Below, piece by piece: positions 57,721 through 64,000 of a DNA stretch of 64,000 nucleotides (position 1 is its first letter; each line of letters begins with the position of its first letter). The stretch is from Podocnemis expansa. Lineage: Eukaryota; Chordata; Testudines; Podocnemididae. The notes beneath the pieces were generated by a model, which worked only from the letters and a program-made list of their open reading frames with translations, ran no database searches and was not told the DNA's origin. The position numbers and the translations under genes were made by a program. The stretch is from positions 1,936,357-2,000,356 of the forward strand of contig ML682067.1 in assembly GCA_007922195.1 (NCBI GenBank). The letters run 5' to 3'.

Positions 57721-58504
57721 GTTGTATAGATCTCTTGTATTTAATTTGCTTTTGATAGACTTTAGGTCGTCTTCTTATCAGATGAATTATTTTTAGAAAA
57801 TTAATAGCAGTGCAGTAGAGGCAATGTTTTGTTCCATTTCTTAATAGAGGCTCGACAACCAAAAATGTGTTTCAATATTAAAACAGTAAAATAGTTTTCA
57901 TTCTAAAGGTTCCATTCTCTCCTAGAAAAGTTACTTCATTTCTTTTGCCATGTTTAAGTCAATAGGACAAAACTTTGAGCCATATCTTTTCCAGAGCAGC
58001 TACAGGATGTGAAATCTTGGGTGAAGCTATTTAATGAAATGTTGTTTTTCAGTATGCATTGGTAAGAGCTAGTATGGATTTCCAGTACTTTTAGTGAAAT
58101 TCTGATTTATGTAGCATGCTCCATTAATCAGTAAAGTAATTTGTGACAGCTATATTTTGCATGGTATACCTGCCTGTCCCTGTTGCTCCCTCAGACTTTT
58201 AAGCTGCATATTACATTTATTTACAACCTTCTGATTATCTCCACAGTACATCATAGTATTACATACAATAACACTATGAACTTTATGTAGGACAATTAAG
58301 ACTTGAAGGAATGATGGCTTCAGATAGCAAATTGCTGCACTGATTTTTGCAAAGACTGGTATAAAAAGTAAGACAACTGAAAATGATAGTGACTGGTCAC
58401 ATATGTTGTATTAAATCCCAGAATTTTTTAAGACTGCATTTTACAGCTTACATTTTGAGGGAGAGCAACAGGATCAGATGAATGACATTCTAAAATAGCC
58501 TTCC
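57721..58504. other. Unassigned sequence
   Basis: No repeat or gene recognised. Confidence 0.4.
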
Positions 58505-59697
58505 AAAGGGGGTTATGGGGCAGAAAACCTAGCTGGCTTCAAAACTGAGCTTGATATTTTTATGGAGAGGGGATGGTATGGTGAGACAGCCTACTTTGGC
58601 AATTGACTGATCTTTGACTACTGCTGGTGGATATGCCAGTGACCTGAAATGGGGCGTTAGATGTGGTGAGTTCTGAGTTATTACAGAGAATTCTTTCTTG
58701 GGTGTCTGGCTGGTGAGTCTTGCCCACATGCTCAAGGTTAACTGATTGCCATATTTGGGGTCGAGAAAGAATTTTGTTTGCCTTCACCTGTAGCATGGGG
58801 CCTAGCTCACTTGCTGATGGATTCTCTGTAGCTTAAAGCCTTTAAACCTGTGGTTCTTTTTGAAGGCTGGAGACCCCTTTTGGGGGGTTTTTTGATTTTG
58901 TTTTTGTTTTTTGTTTTGAAAAAAACTTTGTGCCCTCCCCGTGGAATTTTACATCTCCACCTCTTAGCAGTGGCAATGCCACAGTCAAAATCTCTCCCGC
59001 TCTGGCAGAATTCAGCCTGTAGTGCTTCAGCAGAACTGCCAAAACTCGCAGGGGACCAGGAGCAGACATGGCCACACCCCCCGACACCCTGCGCCTGCCC
59101 AGGACTTGGAGCTGCCACAGTCATGGTCCCCTCCCCCTGCTGCCAGAGGGGTCTGGACCTGAGTCACCCCAAGCCCCTCCCTAAACCTCCCACCCACCCC
59201 CCCCCGTCCCCTGCTGCCCCAAGCTGCCCCCCCCCCCCCCGGGCCCTTTCCCGGGGTGCGCCCCCCCCCCGAACCCAACCGCCCCCCCCCCCCCCAGGCT
59301 CCCTTACTTGGCTGTGGGAGATGGGAGTGGCCATGCCACAGGCTGTTCCTGCCCTGGGCATGATCTGATCATGCTCAAGGCAGCATGGGAGTTTTAAAAA
59401 ATCCCAGCCAGGGGCTGAGCAGATCCCTGCCATTCTCTGGCTCCCGCCACCATGGTGGCACCACCAGCATCATCCGGCCCTGGCTTCCAGCCTGCCTGTG
59501 GACCTTTTTGGGTAACTATGCAGCCTCCCAGGGGTCCACAGAGCTCAGGTTGGGAACCACTGCTTTAAACCATGATTTGAGGACTTCAGTCATAGGATAG
59601 GGGTTTATTACAAGAGTGGGTGGTTCTGAGGCCTGCATTGTGCATGAGGTCAGACTAGATGATTGTATTGGTCCATTGTGACCTTAGAATCTATGAG
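58505..59697 (+). mobile_element. CR1 LINE 3' end split by a hAT
   Basis: The left part (58505-58847) has AACCTAGCTGGCTTCAAAAC, GTTCTGAGTTATTACAGAGA (with diverged text) and ATTGCCATATTTGGGGTC. The right part (59563-59697) resumes CATGATTTGAGGACTTCAGT and ends TTGGTCCATTGTGACCTTAG. Removing 58848-59562 and one copy of ctttaaac restores a continuous CR1 like that at 46.3-46.6 kb. Confidence 0.9.
58848..59562. mobile_element. 715-bp hAT element in CR1, perfect 8-bp duplication
   Basis: The left end CTGTGGTTCTTTTTGAAGGC and the right end CTCAGGTTGGGAACCACTG are inverted repeats. The flanks ctttaaac (58840-58847) and ctttaaac (59563-59570) are identical. The interior includes several C homopolymer tracts between about 59190 and 59296, which produce Pro-rich and Gly-rich open frames on the two strands (up to 172 codons). 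No transposase domain is present. Confidence 0.93.
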
Positions 59698-59707
59698 GAG
59701 ATATATA

Positions 59708-60394
59708 CCGTATATACTCATGTATAAGCCGAGATTTTTATGCCTTGAAATTGCCTTTAAAAAAGGCACTCAGTTTATGTGCAGATCAGGCCAGCAGAGA
59801 GCAGCCCCAGCCACTGTTCCCTCTAAGCTGTGCGTGTGTACGCGCACACAAGTCATGAAACCTGCTCACACAACAAAATAAAGTGTGCACAAAAAAATTC
59901 AATAGTGCTAATATTTGTGCTCACAAAGAAATGTTCTTGTGTACACAAAGAAATGGTTTGCACACACAGTCTACGAGTAGAGGGAACATTGGCCCCAGCC
60001 CAGGACTTTTTAAGTCTCCCACCCTGAGCATGCCCTGTGCATGCTCACTATGGAAGCCTCAGGATGTATCCAGAGCGGCCATGTTGGGGAGTCAGCCAGA
60101 ACAGGGGTTAAAGTAAGGGGTGGGAGCCCTAGTATCTGTCATGGGTGCCGGAACAGCCAGGTAAGGGGGCCCTGGGGGCAGGGGCGGTTCGGAGGAGCCA
60201 GTGTCAGGGCCCAGAGATTCAGGAGGAGATTTGGGAGTCCGGGGAGAGCTGGCAGTGGCAAAGCCCAGGGCTTAGGGGCCCAAGGCCACACAGGGACCTT
60301 GACTTATATGCAGGTCATGCATTTTTCCCTGTTTTGGGGCTCATAACTGGGGGTCAGCTTATGCGCGGATCAGCTTATACACGAGTATATACGG
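59708..60394. mobile_element. TA-flanked TIR element, well preserved ends
   Basis: The ends ACCGTATATACTCATGTATA and TATACACGAGTATATACGGT are inverted repeats, near-perfect over about 25 bases. TA lies at each outer edge (59706-59707 and 60395-60396), consistent with Tc1/mariner-type insertion. Interior text (GCGGCCATGTTGGGGAGTC, TTTTGGGGCTCATAACTGGG) matches the 17.8-19.2 kb copy. Without the nested hAT it is about 0.5 kb. No transposase. It inserted beside the end of the CR1. Confidence 0.85.
59812..59991. mobile_element. 180-bp hAT MITE nested in the TA-flanked element
   Basis: The ends CACTGTTCCCTCTAAGCTG and GTAGAGGGAACATTG are inverted repeats. The flanks gccccagc (59804-59811) and gccccagc (59992-59999) are identical. 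The interior is rich in GTGTGTACGCGCACAC-type and TGTGCACA-type dyads. It inserted after its host element. Confidence 0.92.
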
Positions 60395-60396
60395 TA

Positions 60397-61477
60397 GGTA
60401 TAATTCATGCACTTGTGCATCAGTTTGTTAGAACAAAAAGCAAACACAGTAATCCTAATATAATTATCTTTTGCTTTGCACGTGCCACTTTGCAATAATG
60501 TTCTGATTGGAACATAGTTATCAATAAGTCATTAGTTTTTGATATGTGCAGAATAGATAGCATGCACCTTCTAAAATACAAATGCATCTCTGTACCTTCT
60601 TGGTACCTTCTGAAATGTAATACATCAAAAAAACTTTAATTTCTATTTAAAATATTTGATCATTTCTGTTTCAAGGAATTTCCACTTAATTAAAATGTCG
60701 AGAGGGTGAGGAAAATAATGCTGTATATGCAGCCACTGATTACACAGAAACAAAAATAAATGAAAGCTTTTGCAAAGGTGGTAGTATAGATTTTTGTATT
60801 TTATGTATCTTTGGAAATAGCTTTATAAAAGGACTGATTGTTTAACAGTTTAATCCCCCAAAAATGGCTTTTAAAATGGAACAAATTGTAATAGATGTTG
60901 GATATGCTGCTACACTTCAAAAACTAAACATAAAAATGTAAATTCTCACCTTGGACTGTATGGAAGAGCTTTTCATGGAATTCGCATTAAATTTAATGTG
61001 ACAGTTGATTAAGATTAATCGTTATAGCTATTCCCAGAAATAGCTTTGTTTCCTAGTGTTTATAATAGCTCATTCAAAGAGGGAGAAACAGAGATGGTTC
61101 ACTTTAAATGGAAACATCAACCATTTTATGTATATTTGAATAACTAAACCGTGACATGCTAATGCACACTTTTACATTTTATTTGAAGGTTGTGGTGACT
61201 TCTTCCATTTACTAAAACTGTCAGTTGTTGAGTTCCTTTCAGCAATTTCATTTGTGTCTCAGCATGTACAGGGTTTTCTTCTTTATTTCCTGCACTCCTT
61301 CCCCTGATCTACATACGACTGATGTAGCATGTCAACATTTTGCCCAACTGCTCTGGAAACAGTGGACCCTCTAAGAGGCCACATGGAAACAATCCAGTAC
61401 TCTTTGAAGAATGTAAATGCCAATGATGGAGAAGAACTATGCAGGGGGTACACAGAAATATAATGGCTAGTGATTGG
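60397..61477. other. Unassigned AT-rich sequence
   Basis: No repeat or gene recognised. Confidence 0.4.
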
Positions 61478-61700
61478 ATAAAACAAGGAAAAAGGAAAAT
61501 TTGGGTTGACTATCAGGGAACATTCTTTACAGTGAGATGCAGTGAGCTATGGTGAGGTCTCTCAAAGGACATGGTCAAAGCGTCCTTGGTTTTAACAGTA
61601 GGATAGTCAAAAAGGTAGGTATACTATAGGGAATAATCTTTGCAGTGGAAGGATGTGGGAATGGAACTGAATACAGTAGAACTTTTCCACCTCTTCAGTG
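61478..61700 (+). mobile_element. Old CR1 fragment
   Basis: TTGGGTTGACTATCAGGGAA, CATTCTTTACAGTGAGATGC, GTGAGGTCTCTCAAAGGACA and GCAGTGGAAGGATGTGGGAA are a heavily decayed version of the sense CR1 ORF2 end seen near 9.0-9.3 kb. Confidence 0.5.
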
Positions 61701-62070
61701 ATTCCAAGTTTGTAAGTATTTAATCAGAATACTGAAAATATTTGATGTTCACGTAAGTCTGTAAATGACTTTTGAATAAGAAGTTATTTGATGTACATAA
61801 AAATATTATATTCATTTCAGGAAAAATTAAAACTATAAAATTTTAAATTTTGACACTTTAAGTATTTTTAAAATAAAAATGATTTGGGGTTTCTAACACA
61901 GGAGTCTATGATGTAAGGCTAGGGGGGGAGTGTTGCATAGTGTTGTAAGATGAAGTCCTGATAATTGTCCTAATAATTCACAGCCTCCTGAAGAAAGTAA
62001 ACACCTTGGGATGAAGAGAATGTTCAGAGGTTTTATAAGAACAAGTTAAAGCCATGGTCATGTTCTGTAT
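61701..62070. other. Unassigned sequence
   Basis: No repeat or gene recognised before the hAT element. Confidence 0.4.
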
Positions 62071-62250
62071 CAGTGGTTCTCAGCCACTGTGTCGGAACGC
62101 ACTATTGTAGACACACAGCAGTAAGTGTGTCACAGAAAGCTGGGAGATGGCTGGATTCATCCTGGGGGGCTGGGGATGGGCTGGTGTATCCTATAGGGTT
62201 GCATCCCACTGCCAAGTATGTGGCAACCTGAAAAAGGCTGAGAAAAACTG
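62071..62250. mobile_element. 180-bp hAT MITE
   Basis: The left end CAGTGGTTCTCAGCCACTGT and the right end AAAAAGGCTGAGAAAAACTG are inverted repeats. The flanks ttctgtat (62063-62070) and ttctttat (62251-62258) agree at seven of eight positions. The interior CACACAGCAGTAAGTGTGTC and GGTTGCATCCCACTGCC text is shared in style with the elements at 9.9 and 63.9 kb. Confidence 0.9.
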
Positions 62251-62258
62251 TTCTTTAT

Positions 62259-63891
62259 TACAATGTTTCACAGCAAATTTTACTCTACATACTTCATGTT
62301 CGTATTACATACTGTTTAGTAGCTTGGGTATACCTACCTTTCTGATAGGTTTGTACATGTAGGTTCTTTCAGAAATTAATTCTAGTATAAAGAATTGTAT
62401 TTGAATTTTCACATGGGTTGGACAGTCAGAGCTTGATTACGATGTTGGGACTGCTTAAGTCTTTGCAGGATTGAGCTGGTAATGAAAGTTGCCTCTGTGG
62501 CTCATACCTTATTAGAAGCTGCAGTATTGTCAGCTAGGAAAACCATATTAAAATAGCTTTCGGCATTGCTGTTATTAAGAGGTAACATACTGAATTTTAA
62601 AAAACATGATGTTATTATTCCCACTATCTGTCTGTGAGATTATGGTGATAGTCTGATCCTGATAACTGTGTTAACAACTGTGAAATGCAGGTCATTACAC
62701 AGATTAGGCAGGCTGCCAGTTGTATCATTATTGCCTGTCAATCTTACGTGCTTTGTAAATTGCGAAGTACTGCTAGAGATGTAAGCGTATGTTTTAATAT
62801 GTCTTGCAGACTTCTCAGGGATATTCTAATAAAATAGAACATTTTAATACTGCTCAGAGAGTCTCAACTTGACAGAAATTGGAACCAGGCAACCATGCAT
62901 TTCCATCTGTAGAAAATGATAAATGATGGTGACTAGTTTTCTTGATGCAAATATAATTATTGGTGGCAAAAAGAAATACTTTATTATGCATTCCTTCTTT
63001 GTCTTTTATATAGCTTTCCAGCAACACAGTTCTTAAAGTAATTATGACCATTTTTGTATTTGTTTAAAGCACTGTGTGTGTAGTATATGTTTACTTTAAT
63101 ATAGTGTGCAGGGCCCCCACATGAGGGGGGAAGGAGGAGCATTTTACTAGGACCAGGAGGTGCTGGTGGGGGCAGCCATGGCTGCAACCCTGATTACCAG
63201 GGGGGGGGCTGTGTTACAAGTTTGTACAGGGCCTAAAAAAACTTATGCTTGGGCTATGACAGTGTTCATATATATATATATACTGGATATATACAACTTA
63301 TCATATTTAGTCAGTCTATGTACACATTAACTTCTGTATATAAGTAATGTCTCTAAAACATAGGGGGAGACTAAAACTTGCTGTAAGCAAAAAATGTCCA
63401 AGGAATGGCACATTAGAATGGAAGGACTTCAGGGAAATCATTTTCTGCTTCCTGAAGATCTGCTTCCAGATGCTATAGCTTGAAACATATGCTGAGCAAT
63501 AAAATGAGAAGTGATGCAAGAAACAAAATTGGCCAGAATTTAGAAAATGGAATAAAGAACTTGGCTGATGAGCAGTGAGAAGAGGATCTAGCACGTGTCA
63601 GGGAAGGTTGGAAGGCAAGATTGATGTTTTTGAGATGCACAGTGAAGGAAAGAAATCAGTTGCACTTGATGGCATCTGTTGGGCCTGAAGGAGCATTCTA
63701 GCCAGTTCCATCAATGAATCTAATTACAGCTGTCTTTCCAATTCAATTGATCAGTTGCTGGTCCATTTAGGATCCTGTCCCTGATCTGTCAATTAGGGTG
63801 GCCCACAAAGCTGTTCCAAAGATTTGCATCAAGTGACTGTCTCTCATGAAGCATGTGGTTAGGGCATGGTCATTGAGATTCAAACCTAGAG
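62259..63891. other. Unassigned sequence
   Basis: A GC-richer patch at 63104-63230 (GCAGGGCCCCCACATGAGGG) may be a small unrecognised repeat. A TA microsatellite lies near 63268-63282. No gene seen. Confidence 0.4.
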
Positions 63892-64000
63892 CAATGGTTC
63901 TCAAACTTTTGGGGGTTGTATCACACTGTGCGGCATATTGCAACCCTACAGGCCAGACCAGTGCACCCACCCAGGGCCAGCTCCAGCCGTCTCCCCAGCC
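63892..64000. mobile_element. hAT element, left end only
   Basis: CAATGGTTCTCAAACTTTTG followed by GGGTTGTATCACACTGTG and CATATTGCAACCCTACAGG is the CAGTGGTTCTCAAAC-type hAT terminus seen elsewhere in the window. The window ends before the right terminus. Confidence 0.7.

Noticed and set aside
58850..59368. 172-codon plus-strand frame
   Set aside because: It comes from C homopolymer tracts inside a hAT element with exact 8-bp target duplication.
63104..63233. GCAGGGCCCCC ... ACAGGGCC pair as a transposon
   Set aside because: The two motifs are in the same orientation, not inverted, and no target duplication is visible.
1..64000. CRISPR arrays, operons, ribosome binding sites, tRNA or rRNA genes
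   Set aside because: The window is vertebrate repeat-rich DNA. The repeats are interspersed transposons, not spaced direct repeats, and no cloverleaf or rRNA core was seen.

Overview
This window is vertebrate nuclear DNA with no intact protein-coding gene that I can identify. It is AT-rich and intron- or intergenic-like, and is built from many decayed transposable elements separated by unique sequence. The repertoire is CR1 LINEs as the dominant retroelement, several Penelope-like elements (PLEs) with GIY-YIG endonuclease remnants, many short hAT elements, palindrome-rich MITEs, a few MIR and L2 relics, and a probable DIRS gag remnant. There is no Alu or L1. This fits a non-avian sauropsid, most likely a turtle or crocodilian. 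That assignment is inferred from repeat style and I cannot separate the two groups.

Layout: 0-9.6 kb has a unique 5' stretch, a CR1 3' end carrying a nested PLE scrap, a PLE with GIY-YIG remnants (3.0-3.8 kb), a palindromic MITE (4.2-4.7 kb) and a PLE split by a probable solo LTR (7.5-8.9 kb). 9.6-23.6 kb holds several hAT elements with 8-bp duplications, a long antisense CR1 (12.8-14.8 kb) and a 1.4-kb TA-flanked element whose interior has grown into a G-rich minisatellite (17.8-19.2 kb). 23.6-38 kb is mostly unassignable sequence with an L2 relic and a PLE inverted pair. 38-46.6 kb is repeat-dense and ends in a nested stack: a CR1 holding both a MITE and a PLE. 46.6-58.5 kb is sparser, with MIR relics, two more PLE loci and a CR1 with a 192-codon open frame. 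58.5-64 kb has a CR1 split by a hAT, then a TA-flanked element split by another hAT.

The most interesting system is the PLE 3' region. Its repeated tail keeps a hammerhead-ribozyme-like core (CTGATGA, stem, GAAA). Two copies keep both conserved boxes. Five loci carry the tail as closely spaced inverted pairs meeting at or near the ribozyme core. Separately, four very short plus-strand segments have good splice-site-like borders, and the first two are phase-compatible. They are speculative microexon candidates of an unknown host gene.

All coding remnants are broken, so no genes act together here. Coordinates of decayed elements are accurate to about 5-30 bases unless a target-site duplication is described.
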